Shown piece after piece: positions 31,570-40,799 of a stretch of DNA of 40,799 bases. Both the position numbers and the translations under genes were made by a program. Each line of letters opens with the position of its first letter. Position 1 is the stretch's first letter. A model generated the notes under the pieces. That model saw nothing but the letters and a program-made list of their open reading frames with translations. It made no database searches and had not been told where the DNA came from. The stretch comes from Streptomyces oryzae. GTDB lineage: Bacteria > Actinomycetota > Actinomycetes > Streptomycetales > Streptomycetaceae. The stretch is taken from the NCBI RefSeq assembly GCF_017676365.1, contig NZ_JADKMA010000046.1, positions 1-40,799 of the forward strand, written 5' to 3'.

Positions 31570-31604
31570 TCGTCCGTACGCCCTTGTACGGAAGTTCTGG
31601 TGTG

Positions 31605-33071
31605 TCAGACCGTCAGTGCGCGGTCCGTGGGGCGGATCGGGGCCGGGAGGGTGCTGGCCTCGCCGGTGAGGTAGCGGTCGACCGCCTTCGCGGCGGAGCG
31701 GCCCTCGGCGATGGCCCAGACGATCAACGACTGGCCACGGCCCGCGTCCCCGGCGACATAGACGCCGGGGACGTTGGTCGCGTACTCGCCGTCGCGGGCG
31801 ATGTTCCCGCGCGCGTCGAGCTCGACGCCGAACTGCTCGACCAGACCGTTCTCGCGGTCGACGCCGGTGAAGCCCATGGCGAGGGTGACCAGTTGGGCGG
31901 GGATCTTCCGCTCCGTGCCCGGCTTGGGCGTCAGCTTGCCGTCCGCCATCTCGACCTCGACCAGGTGCAGCCACTGGACGTTGCCGTCCTCGTCGCCCTC
32001 GAAGTGGGTGGTGTTGACGGAGTAGACGCGCTCGCCGCCCTCCTCGTGCGCGGAGGTCACCTTGTAGAGCATGGGGAAGGTCGGCCACGGCTGGCGGGCC
32101 GGGTCCCGCTCCTCGCCCGGCTTGGGCATGATCTCCAGCTGGGTGACGGATGCGGCGCCCTGCCGGTGTGCGGTGCCGACGCAGTCGGCGCCGGTGTCGC
32201 CGCCGCCGATGACGACGACGTGCTTGTCCTTGGCGGTGATGGGCGGCTCGACGTAGTCGCCCTCCTGCACCTTGTTGGACAGCGGCAGGTACTCCATCGC
32301 CTGGTGGATGCCGTTCAGCTCGCGGCCCGGGACCGGAAGGTCGCGGGCCGTCGTCGCGCCGGCCGCGATGACGACCGCGTCGTACCGCTTGCGCAGCTTC
32401 CGCGCGTCGATGTCGCGGCCGATTTCCACACCGGTGCGGAACTTGGTGCCCTCGGCGCGCATCTGCTCGATACGGCGGTTGATGTGCCGCTTCTCCATCT
32501 TGAACTCGGGGATGCCGTAGCGCAGCAGTCCGCCGATGCGGTCGGCGCGCTCGTAGACGGCGACCGTGTGGCCCGCGCGGGTGAGCTGCTGGGCGGCGGC
32601 CAGTCCGGAGGGGCCTGAGCCGATGACGGCCACCGTCTTGCCGCTCAGCCGCTCCGGGGGCTGCGGGGTGACGTTCCCGGTCTCCCACGCCTTGTCGATG
32701 ATGGAGACCTCGACGTTCTTGATGGTGACGGCCGGCTGGTTGATGCCCAGCACGCACGCCGACTCGCACGGGGCCGGGCACAGCCGCCCGGTGAACTCCG
32801 GGAAGTTGTTGGTGGCGTGGAGGCGCTCGCTCGCCGCCGCCCAGTCACCGCGGTAGGCGTAGTCGTTCCACTCGGGGATGAGGTTCCCCAGCGGACAGCC
32901 GTTGTGGCAGAAGGGGATGCCGCAGTCCATGCAGCGCCCGGCCTGCTTGCTGATGATGGGCAGCAGGGAGCCGGGGACGTAGACCTCGTTCCAGTCCTTG
33001 ACCCGCTCCTCGACGGGGCGGGTCTCGGCGACCTCGCGGTCGGTGTTCAGGAAGCCCTTGGGGTCAGCCAT
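31605..33071 (-). CDS. gltD: glutamate synthase small subunit
   Basis: A 488-aa NADPH-binding, FAD-containing subunit of glutamate synthase. The N-terminal cysteine clusters [17 protein letters not shown] and CPAPCESAC hold [4Fe-4S] centres. The FAD motif [12 protein letters not shown] and the NADP motif [13 protein letters not shown] follow. The C-terminal [23 protein letters not shown] is typical. It passes NADPH electrons to the large subunit. The ATG overlaps the gltB stop by 8 bp, so stoichiometric synthesis is expected. Full length for the family. Confidence 0.97.
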   Translation of the reverse strand: MADPKGFLNTDREVAETRPVEERVKDWNEVYVPGSLLPIISKQAGRCMDCGIPFCHNGCPLGNLIPEWNDYAYRGDWAAASERLHATNNFPEFTGRLCPAPCESACVLGINQPAVTIKNVEVSIIDKAWETGNVTPQPPERLSGKTVAVIGSGPSGLAAAQQLTRAGHTVAVYERADRIGGLLRYGIPEFKMEKRHINRRIEQMRAEGTKFRTGVEIGRDIDARKLRKRYDAVVIAAGATTARDLPVPGRELNGIHQAMEYLPLSNKVQEGDYVEPPITAKDKHVVVIGGGDTGADCVGTAHRQGAASVTQLEIMPKPGEERDPARQPWPTFPMLYKVTSAHEEGGERVYSVNTTHFEGDEDGNVQWLHLVEVEMADGKLTPKPGTERKIPAQLVTLAMGFTGVDRENGLVEQFGVELDARGNIARDGEYATNVPGVYVAGDAGRGQSLIVWAIAEGRSAAKAVDRYLTGEASTLPAPIRPTDRALTV

Positions 33072-36000
33072 TGGTCGCCGCCTCCATCATCTTCTCGTGG
33101 GTCTCGGACTCACTGAGCCCCGCTCGCTCGGCGGCGTCCTTGGCGGCGAGCACAGCCTTGTACGTGGCGGGCAGGACCTTGCTGAAGCGGCTGAGCGCTC
33201 CGTTGGGCCCGTCCCAGTCGGCGAGGAGCTTGGCGGCCACGGTGGAGCCGGTCTCCTCCTGGTGGCGGCGCACGACCTCGTGCAGCCACGCCCTGTCGTC
33301 GTCGGTCAGCTCCTCGACGGCACCGCGCAGTCCGGCGTTCACGTTCGCCAGGTCCAGGTCGACGACGTAGGCCGTGCCGCCGGACATACCGGCGCCGAAG
33401 TTGCGGCCCGTTCCGCCGAGGACGACGGCCGCGCCGCCGGTCATGTACTCGCAGCCGTGGTCGCCCACGCCCTCGGAGACGACCAGCGCTCCGGAGTTGC
33501 GGACGCAGAAGCGTTCGCCGACCCGGCCGCGGAGGAAGATCTCGCCGCCGGTGGCACCGTAGGCGAGGGTGTTGCCCGCGATGGTGGAGTACTCGGCCAG
33601 GTGGTCGGCGCCCCGGTCGGGGCGGACGACGATCCGGCCGCCGGAGAGGCCCTTGCCGACGTAGTCGTTGGCGTCGCCCTCCAGCCGCAGCGTGATGCCG
33701 CGCGGCACGAAGGCGCCGAACGACTGGCCGGCGGAGCCGGTGAAGGTGATGTCGATGGTGTCGTCGGGCAGTCCGGCGCCGCCGAACTTCTTGGTGACCT
33801 CGTGCCCGAGCATGGTGCCGACGGTCCGGTTGACGTTGCGGATCGCGATCTGGGCGCGGACCGGCTCGGCCTGCTCGGCGGTGTCGGCCTGCAGCGCGTC
33901 GGCGGCCAGCTTGATGAGCTGGTTGTCGAGCGCCTTCTCCAGGCCGTGGTCCTGCTCGGTGGCCTGGTGCAGCACGGCGCCCTCGGGCAGTTCGGGGACG
34001 TGCAGCAGGGGCGCCAGGTCGAAGCCCTGGGCCTTCCAGTGGTCCACGGCGCGCGAGGTGTCGAGCAGTTCGGCGTGACCGATGGCCTCGTCCAGGGTGC
34101 GGAAGCCCAGCTCGGCCAGGAGCTCGCGGACCTCTTCGGCGATGAACTGGAAGAAGTTGACGACGTACTCGGCCTTGCCGCTGTAGCGCTCGCGCAGCGT
34201 CGGGTTCTGGGTGGCGATACCGACCGGGCAGGTGTCCAGGTGGCAGACGCGCATCATCACGCAGCCGGAGACCACCAGCGGCGCGGTGGCGAAGCCGAAC
34301 TCCTCGGCGCCCAGCAGCGCGGCGATCACCACGTCGCGGCCGGTCTTGAGCTGGCCGTCGGTCTGGACGACGATCCGGTCGCGCAGCCCGTTGAGCAGCA
34401 GCGTCTGCTGGGTCTCGGCCAGGCCCAGCTCCCAGGGGCCGCCCGCGTGCTTGAGCGAGGTGAGCGGGGAGGCGCCGGTGCCGCCGTCGTGGCCGGAGAT
34501 GAGCACGACGTCCGCGTGGGCCTTGGAGACGCCCGCCGCGACCGTGCCGACGCCGACCTCGGAGACCAGCTTCACATGGACACGGGCCTGCGGGTTGGCG
34601 TTCTTCAGGTCGTGGATGAGCTGGGCGAGGTCCTCGATGGAGTAGATGTCGTGGTGCGGCGGCGGCGAGATGAGGCCGACGCCGGGCGTGGAGTGCCGGG
34701 TCCTGGCCACCCACGGGTAGACCTTGTGGCCGGGCAACTGGCCGCCCTCGCCCGGCTTGGCGCCCTGGGCCATCTTGATCTGGATGTCGTCGGCGTTGAC
34801 CAGGTACTCGGAGGTGACGCCGAACCGTCCGGATGCGACCTGCTTGATCGCGGAGCGCCGGGCCGGGTCGTAGAGCCGCTCGGGGTCCTCGCCGCCCTCG
34901 CCGGTGTTGGACTTGCCGCCGAGCTGGTTCATGGCGATGGCCAGCGTCTCGTGCGCCTCCTGCGAGATGGAGCCGTAGGACATGGCGCCGGTGGAGAACC
35001 GCTTGACGATCTCGCTCGCGGGCTCGACCTCCTCGACCGGGATCGAGGGCCGGCCGCTGTTGAAGGAGAACAGACCGCGCAGCGTCATCAGCCGCTCGGA
35101 CTGCTCGTCCACGCGCTGGGTGTACTGCTTGAAGATGTCGTAGCGGCGCTGCCGGGTGGAGTGCTGGAGGCGGAAGACCGTCTCCGGGTCGAACAGGTGC
35201 GGCTCGCCCTCGCGGCGCCACTGGTACTCGCCGCCGATGTCCAGCGCCCGGTGCGCGGGCGCGATCCCGGAGGACGGGTACGCCTTGGCGTGCCGGGCAG
35301 CCACCTCCTTGGCGATGACCTCGATACCGGCGCCGCCGATCTTGGTGGTGGTGCCGTGGAAGTAGGTGTCGACGAACGACTCGTCCAGGCCGACGGCCTC
35401 GAAGACCTGCGCGCCGCGGTAGGAGGCGACGGTGGAGATGCCCATCTTGGACATCACCTTCAGCACACCCTTGCCGAGTGCGTAGATCAGGTTGCGGATG
35501 GCCTGCTCGGGCGGCAGCTCCTCGGCGCCGGGCAGGAAGGTGCCGGCGCGCACCAGGTCCTCGACGGACTCCATGGCCAGGTAGGGGTTGACCGCTGCGG
35601 CGCCGTAGCCGATGAGCAGCGCGACGTGGTGCACCTCGCGGACGTCGCCGGCCTCCACCAGCAGCCCGACCTGGGTGCGCTGCTTGGTGCGGATGAGGTG
35701 ATGGTGCACCGCGGAGGTGAGCAGCAGCGACGGGATCGGCGCGTGCTCGGCGTCCGAGTGCCGGTCGGACAGCACGATGAGCCGGGCTCCCGACTCGATC
35801 GCCGCGTCGGCCTCCGCGCAGATCTGCTCAATACGGGCCGCGAGGCCGTCCCCTCCTTCGGCGACGCGGTAGAGCCCGGAGAGCGTGGCGGACTTGAAGC
35901 CCGGCAGGTCGCCGTCGGCGTTGATGTGGATGAGCTTGGCCAGCTCGTCGTTGTCGATGACGGGGAACGGCAGGGTGACGCTGCGGCAGGAGGCGGCCGT

Positions 36001-37701
36001 CGGCTCCAGCAGATTGCCCTGCGGGCCCAGCGGCGAGTGCAGCGAGGTGACCAGCTCCTCGCGGATCGCGTCCAGCGGCGGGTTGGTGACCTGCGCGAAC
36101 AGCTGGGTGAAGTAGTCGAAGATCAGCCGGGGCCGCTCGGAGAGCGCCGCGATGGGCGAGTCGGTGCCCATGGAGCCGATCGGCTCCGCGCCGGTGCGGG
36201 CCATCGGCGCCAGCAGCACCCGCAGCTCCTCCTCGGTGTAGCCGAAGGTCTGCTGCCGGCGGGTGACCGAGGCGTGGGTGTGCACGATGTGCTCGCGCTC
36301 GGGCAGGTCGGCCAGCTCGATCAGCCCGGCGTCCAGCCACTCCTGGTACGGGTGCTCGGCGGCCAGCTGCGCCTTGATCTCGTCGTCTTCGATGATCCGC
36401 TTCTCGGCGGTGTCCACCAGGAACATCCGGCCGGGCTGCAGACGGCCCTTGCGCACCACCTTCGCCGGGTCGATGTCGAGCACACCGACCTCGGAGGCGA
36501 GCACGACGAGCCCGTCGTCGGTGACCCAGTACCGGCCCGGACGCAGCCCGTTGCGGTCGAGAACGGCGCCGACCTGGGTGCCGTCGGTGAAGGTGACACA
36601 GGCGGGACCGTCCCAGGGCTCCATCATCGTGGAGTGGTACTGGTAGAAGGCGCGCCGCGCGGGGTCCATGGAGTCCTGCGACTCGGCGCTCTCCCACGCC
36701 TCGGGCACCATCATCAGCACCGAGTGCGGCAGCGAACGCCCACCCAGGTGCAGCAGCTCCAGCACCTCGTCGAAGGTCGCCGAGTCGGAGGCGCCCGGGG
36801 TGTTGATCGGGAAGATCCGCTCCAGCGTCCCGCGGTCACCGCTGTGCTCATGGCCGGCAGAGCCGAACAGCTCCGAGTTCAGCTGCGACTCGCGGGCCCG
36901 CATCCAGTTGCGGTTGCCCTGCACGGTGTTGATCTCACCGTTGTGCGCCACGAACCGGTACGGGTGGGCCAGCGGCCAGCTCGGGAAGGTGTTGGTGGAG
37001 AAGCGCGAGTGCACCAGCGCGATGGCGGTGGCGAAGCGGCGGTCCGACAGGTCGGGGAAGAACGGCTCCAGCTGCCCGGTGGTCAGCATGCCCTTGTAGA
37101 CCAGGGTGCGGGCCGACAGCGACGGGAAGTACACGCCGGCCTCCCGCTCGGCGCGCTTGCGCAGCACGAACGCGAGCCGGTCCAGAGCGATGCCGCTGCG
37201 CTCGCCCGCCGAGTCGGCGACGAACAGCTGCCGGAAGGTGGGCATGGTGGCGCGGGCGCCGGGGCCCAGCAGCCCGGGAGCGACGGGCACCTCGCGCCAG
37301 CCGAGCACCGTCAGCCCCTCTTCGGACGCCAGCGTCTCGATGTGCGAGACGGCCGCCGAGGTGGCCCCGGCGTCCTCGGCCTCGTCGGGCAGGAAGGCGA
37401 TGCCCACCGCGTAGGAGCCCTGCTCGGGCAGTGCGAAGGGGACGCTCTCGCGGAGGAAGGCGTCGGGGACCTGCAGCAGGATGCCGGCGCCGTCGCCGGT
37501 GTCCGGGTCGGAGCCGGTGGCGCCCCGGTGCTCCAGATTGCGGAGCACGGTCAGCGCCTTCTCGACCAGCTCATGGCTGGGCTCACCGGTCAGGGTCGCC
37601 ACGAAGCCGACGCCGCAGGCGTCGTGCTCGTATCGGGGGTCGTACATGCCCTGCTTGGCAGGGTGGTGGGCGGCCCAATCCGCTGTCGGCACAGCACGCA
37701 T
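33064..37701 (-). CDS. gltB: glutamate synthase large subunit
   Basis: A 1545-aa enzyme that, with GltD, makes two glutamates from glutamine and 2-oxoglutarate. A short propeptide ends before Cys29 (HDACGVGF), the N-terminal nucleophile of the glutaminase domain. The central and FMN/Fe-S synthase domain carries the cluster motif [15 protein letters not shown]. The C-terminal GXGXG beta-helix ([25 protein letters not shown]) completes the protein. Length agrees with actinobacterial GltB (about 1500-1550). The start at 37701 keeps a propeptide of usual size. A long upstream region with candidate operators precedes it. Confidence 0.97.
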   Translation of the reverse strand: MRAVPTADWAAHHPAKQGMYDPRYEHDACGVGFVATLTGEPSHELVEKALTVLRNLEHRGATGSDPDTGDGAGILLQVPDAFLRESVPFALPEQGSYAVGIAFLPDEAEDAGATSAAVSHIETLASEEGLTVLGWREVPVAPGLLGPGARATMPTFRQLFVADSAGERSGIALDRLAFVLRKRAEREAGVYFPSLSARTLVYKGMLTTGQLEPFFPDLSDRRFATAIALVHSRFSTNTFPSWPLAHPYRFVAHNGEINTVQGNRNWMRARESQLNSELFGSAGHEHSGDRGTLERIFPINTPGASDSATFDEVLELLHLGGRSLPHSVLMMVPEAWESAESQDSMDPARRAFYQYHSTMMEPWDGPACVTFTDGTQVGAVLDRNGLRPGRYWVTDDGLVVLASEVGVLDIDPAKVVRKGRLQPGRMFLVDTAEKRIIEDDEIKAQLAAEHPYQEWLDAGLIELADLPEREHIVHTHASVTRRQQTFGYTEEELRVLLAPMARTGAEPIGSMGTDSPIAALSERPRLIFDYFTQLFAQVTNPPLDAIREELVTSLHSPLGPQGNLLEPTAASCRSVTLPFPVIDNDELAKLIHINADGDLPGFKSATLSGLYRVAEGGDGLAARIEQICAEADAAIESGARLIVLSDRHSDAEHAPIPSLLLTSAVHHHLIRTKQRTQVGLLVEAGDVREVHHVALLIGYGAAAVNPYLAMESVEDLVRAGTFLPGAEELPPEQAIRNLIYALGKGVLKVMSKMGISTVASYRGAQVFEAVGLDESFVDTYFHGTTTKIGGAGIEVIAKEVAARHAKAYPSSGIAPAHRALDIGGEYQWRREGEPHLFDPETVFRLQHSTRQRRYDIFKQYTQRVDEQSERLMTLRGLFSFNSGRPSIPVEEVEPASEIVKRFSTGAMSYGSISQEAHETLAIAMNQLGGKSNTGEGGEDPERLYDPARRSAIKQVASGRFGVTSEYLVNADDIQIKMAQGAKPGEGGQLPGHKVYPWVARTRHSTPGVGLISPPPHHDIYSIEDLAQLIHDLKNANPQARVHVKLVSEVGVGTVAAGVSKAHADVVLISGHDGGTGASPLTSLKHAGGPWELGLAETQQTLLLNGLRDRIVVQTDGQLKTGRDVVIAALLGAEEFGFATAPLVVSGCVMMRVCHLDTCPVGIATQNPTLRERYSGKAEYVVNFFQFIAEEVRELLAELGFRTLDEAIGHAELLDTSRAVDHWKAQGFDLAPLLHVPELPEGAVLHQATEQDHGLEKALDNQLIKLAADALQADTAEQAEPVRAQIAIRNVNRTVGTMLGHEVTKKFGGAGLPDDTIDITFTGSAGQSFGAFVPRGITLRLEGDANDYVGKGLSGGRIVVRPDRGADHLAEYSTIAGNTLAYGATGGEIFLRGRVGERFCVRNSGALVVSEGVGDHGCEYMTGGAAVVLGGTGRNFGAGMSGGTAYVVDLDLANVNAGLRGAVEELTDDDRAWLHEVVRRHQEETGSTVAAKLLADWDGPNGALSRFSKVLPATYKAVLAAKDAAERAGLSESETHEKMMEAATNG

Positions 37702-38072
37702 CGGCTCTCCCGTCGTCTCGTGGCAGTGGTACGTACCGAGGGACGACGTTGGCCCTCATGTGGCAAAAAAGCTTGGTGCAGAAATTTTCGTGCAGGTTAC
37801 ATGGTGGCTGACTTCCCGGAAAGTGGAAGACGCATCTCACCATACGAACGCGGGCGCGACTGTGTGAGCGCGCCGACGCGGAATGGCCCTTATGGGACCT
37901 GGAGGGACCTGCACAGAGGGTTCGGGGTGGGTGGCCCCGAGTGAACGAGCGGCTTTCTCTCGCACGCAGGCGTCGTTGCCGGCGGCGTTACGGACTACTG
38001 CCCAGCGCCACACAAGCTGAAACCGCGGAGTAACACAAGGATCATGCACCAGGTCTTTTCCGGCCCACCATG
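37702..38072. promoter_or_regulatory. gltB upstream region
   Basis: No gene is apparent. On the minus strand TTTCCG-17-TAACCT makes a weak promoter about 90 bases before gltB. GTAAC-N6-GAAAA (37785-37800) resembles half a GlnR box (GTnAC-N6-GAAAC), but the second half is absent. A near-palindrome, ACTTCCCGGAAAGT (37811-37824), lies just upstream. Nothing recognisable is seen in 37901-38072. Confidence 0.35.
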
Positions 38073-38160
38073 CCGCGCCCCGAAGGGGCGCGGGGAACTG
38101 CGCGAGCGGCCACAAACAACCCGCAGCCCGCAAACAACAGCCAGGGGCAGCCCCTCACCG
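38073..38160 (+). repeat. dispersed GC-rich repeat, copy C
   Basis: It begins GCGCCCCGAAGGGGCGCGGG, a perfect hairpin-forming stretch, then GAACTGCGCG, CGGCCAC, CCGCAGCCCGC, AACAGCC and GCAGCCCCTC. It sits four bases past the stop of the CYP154-like gene, so on the minus strand it could act as its terminator. Copies A and B share the same order of blocks. Confidence 0.8.
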
Positions 38161-38163
38161 GCG

Positions 38164-39516
38164 CTACCGCAACCGCACCGGCAGCGACTCCAGCTCGTTC
38201 TGCGTGAGCACCGGCCGGTTACGGATCTCCGCGACCGGAACGGCCAGCGACAGCGACGGAAACCGCTCGAACAGGGCAGGCAGCGCGACCGACGCCTCCA
38301 GTCGGGAGAGCCCCGCACCGGGGCAGATGTGCGGCCCGTGCCCGAAGGCGAGGTGCCGGATGGGCGCGGAGCGCCGTACATCGAAGCAGTCCGCATCCTC
38401 GCCGTGCTGGGCACGGTCCCGCCCAATGGCCCGGTAGGACATCACCACCGCCTCGCCCTCCCGCACCACCCTCCCCGCGACCTCGACATCCGAGGTCGCG
38501 AACCGCATCAGCAGATGCGTGGACGGCGACTCCCACCGCAGCGTCTCCTCGATGACCGCCTCCCAGCCGACCTGGCCGTCGAGCACCAGGCGCAGCTGGT
38601 CCGGATGGGTGAGCAGCGCCCGTACGGCGCACAGGATCAAGGTCACCGTGGTCTCGTGCCCGGCGGCGACCATGGCCTCCAGATTGCCGCGTACCTCCTC
38701 CGCGGTCAGCGGCTCGCCGCCCTCGTCGGCGAGGATGAGGGCGCTGGTGAGGTCGTCGCCGGGGGACGCGGACTTCTCCTCGACCATCTCCGCGTAGAGC
38801 TCGTCCAGCTCCTGGATGACGGCCAGCCGCTCGTCCTGCGGCGTCAGCATCGAGAAGAACGCCTCGTAGAGCCGGTGCAGCCGCGGCTCCAGCTCGGGTT
38901 CGACGCCCATCAGCGAGCAGACCACCGACATGGGCAGCGGCTGCGCGAAGGCGGCCTTGAGATCGACGGGCTCGCCGGGCGCCTCAGCGGCGTGCGCCTC
39001 CATCGCGTCCAGCAGCTCGCCGGTGATCCGCTCGACGGCGGGCCGGATCGCCGCCAGCCGGCGCGGGGTGAGGGCCTGCGCCGTCTTGGTCCGCAGCCGC
39101 CGGTGCTCGGCGCCGTCGACGGTGAACATGGAGCGGCCCGCGTCCACCATGCCGATCAGTGGCCAGCTCTCGTCCACCTCGCCGCTGCGCCACAGGTTCC
39201 AGGTGGTGATGTCCTTGACCAGCCGGGAGTCGGTGAGCAGCCGACGGGCTTCGGCGTGGGTGGTGACCGTCCACGCCTCGGCGCCCATCAGATCGATCCG
39301 GGCGAGCGGCCCGGCGGTGCGCAGCGCCTCGGTCTCCTCGGCGAGGCGGCCGACCAGCGGGTCGATGGAGAGCGGATCGAGGCTGATCGGGCAGCCGCCG
39401 GAGCCGGACGCCGCTCCCCCATCGGCCGGGCAGCTCCCCGCTGCCGCTTCGGGCCCTGCACCGGCGCCGCTCACCGTGGTCCGTCCTGCGCTGCCGTTCA
39501 CCGCTGGACCGTTCAT
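38164..39516 (-). CDS. cytochrome P450, CYP154-like
   Basis: A 450-aa soluble class I P450. The I-helix oxygen site AAGHETT, the K-helix ETLRWESPSTH with ExxR, and the heme loop FGHGPHICPGAGLSRLE with its cysteine ligand are all intact. The C-terminal NRPVLTQNELESLPVRL is typical of CYP154. The N-terminal 40 residues are Gly/Ala-rich and uncharacterised. It probably uses host ferredoxins. The ATG shares a base with the stop of the upstream P450 gene (TGATG). CYP157-CYP154 pairs sit at the end of conservons in streptomycetes, next to GTPase and roadblock genes, which would lie beyond the right edge. Confidence 0.92.
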   Translation of the reverse strand: MNGPAVNGSAGRTTVSGAGAGPEAAAGSCPADGGAASGSGGCPISLDPLSIDPLVGRLAEETEALRTAGPLARIDLMGAEAWTVTTHAEARRLLTDSRLVKDITTWNLWRSGEVDESWPLIGMVDAGRSMFTVDGAEHRRLRTKTAQALTPRRLAAIRPAVERITGELLDAMEAHAAEAPGEPVDLKAAFAQPLPMSVVCSLMGVEPELEPRLHRLYEAFFSMLTPQDERLAVIQELDELYAEMVEEKSASPGDDLTSALILADEGGEPLTAEEVRGNLEAMVAAGHETTVTLILCAVRALLTHPDQLRLVLDGQVGWEAVIEETLRWESPSTHLLMRFATSDVEVAGRVVREGEAVVMSYRAIGRDRAQHGEDADCFDVRRSAPIRHLAFGHGPHICPGAGLSRLEASVALPALFERFPSLSLAVPVAEIRNRPVLTQNELESLPVRLR

Positions 39517-40799
39517 CAGTGGCCTCCGTACGGGGGTGTGGTGGCGAACCGGACGGGGAGCACCGTCATCCCGCGCAGGAAGGGCGAGGGGCGGCGGGCC
39601 AGGGTGCTGGGTGGGACGGCCAGTTCGAGGTCGGGCAGCCGGTCGAGCAGCACCTCGATGCCCGTTCTGGCGATGACCTCGGCGATCTCCTGCGCCGGGA
39701 AGGGGCACTGGTACTCGCCGTGGCTGAAGGCGAAGTGGGCGAAGTTGCTGTTGCGCAGGCCGTCCGGGCTGTCGTGCGTATGTGCGGCGGGGTCGCCGTT
39801 GGCACCGGCCAGGCCGAGCAGCAGCATGTCGCCCCGGGCGATGGTGTGGCCGCCGAGCCGGGTGTCGCGCGCTGCCCAGCGCCCGGCGAGGATCTGGGTG
39901 GGCGTGTCCTCCCACAGCACCTCGTTCATGGCCTCGGGGATGCTGTGCCGGCCGCCGGTCAGCGAGGCGGCGAAGCGGTCGTCGGTGAGCATCAGCCGCA
40001 CCGAGTTGCCGATCCAGTCGGCCGTCGGGAGGAACCCGGCGGAGGTGATCGCCATGAGGTTGAGGGCGTACGCCTCGTCGGTGAACTCCTCGGGGTGGCC
40101 CAGCATCGCGGAGACCACATCGGCGGCCGGGGCGGCGTGCTTGGTGGCGACCAGCTGCTGCATGAGGGCCAGCGCCCGCTCGAACCCGGCCAGCGCGTCG
40201 GGGCCGCCGTCGCACATGTCGGTCAGGAAGCGGATCAGCTCGGGGCCGTCGGAGTCCGGGAAGCCCAGGATGCGGGCGAGGGTGAGCAGCGGCAGCGGCT
40301 TGGCGTAGCCGGAGACGATCTCGGCCTCGCCGGCGCCGCAGAAGCTGTCGATGAGCCGGTCGGCGATCTCCTCGGCGGTGCGGTGCAGCTCGATGTGGTT
40401 CACGGTCTCCAGCGCGTGCTGGACCATGGCCAGATGGCGGCGGTGCTCCGCGCCGACGGTGAAGTAGACCGAGGGCTGCCGGGTGCCGATCATCGGGCGG
40501 AGCGGCCAGTCCTCCGGGAGGGTGTCCCACTGGTTCCACAGCCCCTGGTCGCGGGGGAAGAGCACCGGGTCGGTGGTGACCTGGTAGAGCTCGCGGTAGC
40601 CGATGACGAGCCAGGCGGGCACCTCGCCGGGGAGGGTGACGGGGACGACGGGGCCGTGGTCGCGGCGCATGTCCCGGTAGACCGCCTCCAGGTCGGTGTG
40701 GAAGCGCGGGCCCATGAGCGGGACCGGCCCCGGGGTGCCGGCGCCGCCCGGGTGTGCCGGGCATCCCCGGCTCGCCGCCCGGGGGGTGGCCTGGCGCTG
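39516..40799 (-). CDS. cytochrome P450, CYP157-like, 5' end missing
   Basis: At least 428 codons are present. The frame is open to the window edge, and upstream residues including RGCPAHPGGAGTPGPVPL look like the N-terminus of CYP157 proteins, so the ATG at 40715 is probably internal. The heme loop FSHGEYQCPFPAQEIAEV keeps the cysteine. The I-helix has SAGFLPTADW instead of AGxxT. The K-helix reads EVLW (39912-39923), so the arginine of the normally invariant ExxR is replaced by Trp. Lack of ExxR is a known trait of the CYP157 family. It is the first of two coupled P450 genes in this window. Confidence 0.9.
   Translation of the reverse strand, partial: QRQATPRAASRGCPAHPGGAGTPGPVPLMGPRFHTDLEAVYRDMRRDHGPVVPVTLPGEVPAWLVIGYRELYQVTTDPVLFPRDQGLWNQWDTLPEDWPLRPMIGTRQPSVYFTVGAEHRRHLAMVQHALETVNHIELHRTAEEIADRLIDSFCGAGEAEIVSGYAKPLPLLTLARILGFPDSDGPELIRFLTDMCDGGPDALAGFERALALMQQLVATKHAAPAADVVSAMLGHPEEFTDEAYALNLMAITSAGFLPTADWIGNSVRLMLTDDRFAASLTGGRHSIPEAMNEVLWEDTPTQILAGRWAARDTRLGGHTIARGDMLLLGLAGANGDPAAHTHDSPDGLRNSNFAHFAFSHGEYQCPFPAQEIAEVIARTGIEVLLDRLPDLELAVPPSTLARRPSPFLRGMTVLPVRFATTPPYGGH

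Noticed and set aside
32998..37944. Very long plus-strand open frame opposite gltB
   Set aside because: It mirrors gltB codon by codon and has no recognisable fold. GC-rich third positions keep the antisense frame open. gltB on the minus strand has every expected motif.
37838..38040. Small minus-strand frame upstream of gltB as a leader peptide
   Set aside because: The frames here have no ribosome site and no conserved feature visible. The sequence looks like ordinary GC-rich intergenic DNA.
40713..40715. ATG at 40715 as the start of the CYP157-like gene
   Set aside because: The frame remains open to the edge, and the upstream residues resemble the CYP157 N-terminus, so this Met is probably internal.

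Overview
The window is typical Streptomyces-type actinobacterial chromosome. GC content is very high, third positions are G/C, and genes are joined by ATGA/TGATG overlaps. There are leaderless promoters, mycothiol-linked enzymes, Tat-exported proteins, a CYP157/CYP154-type P450 pair and a dispersed intergenic repeat of the kind seen in this genus. Identifications come from reading motifs and remembered family features; no database search was run.

Layout, left to right. (1) 337-5571: an ABC efflux pair (FtsX-type permease plus MacB-like ATPase, minus strand) is divergent from a NarL/DesK-type histidine kinase and LuxR-type response regulator. (2) 5581-6382: a wrecked DUF574-type SAM methyltransferase pseudogene. 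(3) 6591-10029: molybdate uptake, with a MerR-like HTH/TOBE protein, a ModA lipoprotein and a single-polypeptide ModB-ModC fusion. The fusion linker is a translated copy of the dispersed repeat. (4) 10189-16292: a hydroxyproline-catabolism operon. It holds an XRE-cupin regulator, the three subunits of a D-hydroxyproline dehydrogenase, a DHDPS-family deaminase and 4-hydroxyproline 2-epimerase. Every structural gene overlaps the next as ATGA, and matched GTTCN-N6-CGAAC dyads lie before both the regulator and the operon. (5) 16336-18200: a GlxA-type AraC regulator coupled to a Tat-exported DJ-1/PfpI protein.

(6) 18484-22756: a MerR-PP2C fusion, a mycothiol-dependent isomerase-like protein, a Cml-type drug exporter with a possible leader peptide, and an HD-domain phosphohydrolase. 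(7) 22823-24796: a TetR regulator divergent from a SnoaL-like/NmrA-like operon, with two perfect tandem dyads between them. (8) 24802-27972: a DapA paralogue coupled to a second mycothiol-dependent isomerase-like gene, then an SDR divergent from a MarR regulator. (9) 28077-29815: a lipoprotein and a secreted protein of unknown function, overlapping. (10) 29898-31415: a Tat-exported cytokinin-dehydrogenase-like flavoprotein. (11) 31605-37701: gltBD glutamate synthase. (12) 38164 to the right edge: a CYP154-like P450 and a CYP157-like P450 that lacks the ExxR arginine and runs off the window. This is the tail of a probable conservon.

Two genome-scale themes stand out. Short in-frame tandem repeats (15 or 18 bp units) have expanded between domains or at the ends of at least five proteins, concentrated in 9.7-15.3 kb. 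Three copies of the dispersed GC-rich repeat occur, one of them inside a coding sequence. The most complete pathway is the hydroxyproline operon. The -ketoglutarate-semialdehyde dehydrogenase and the transporter it would need are not in this window.
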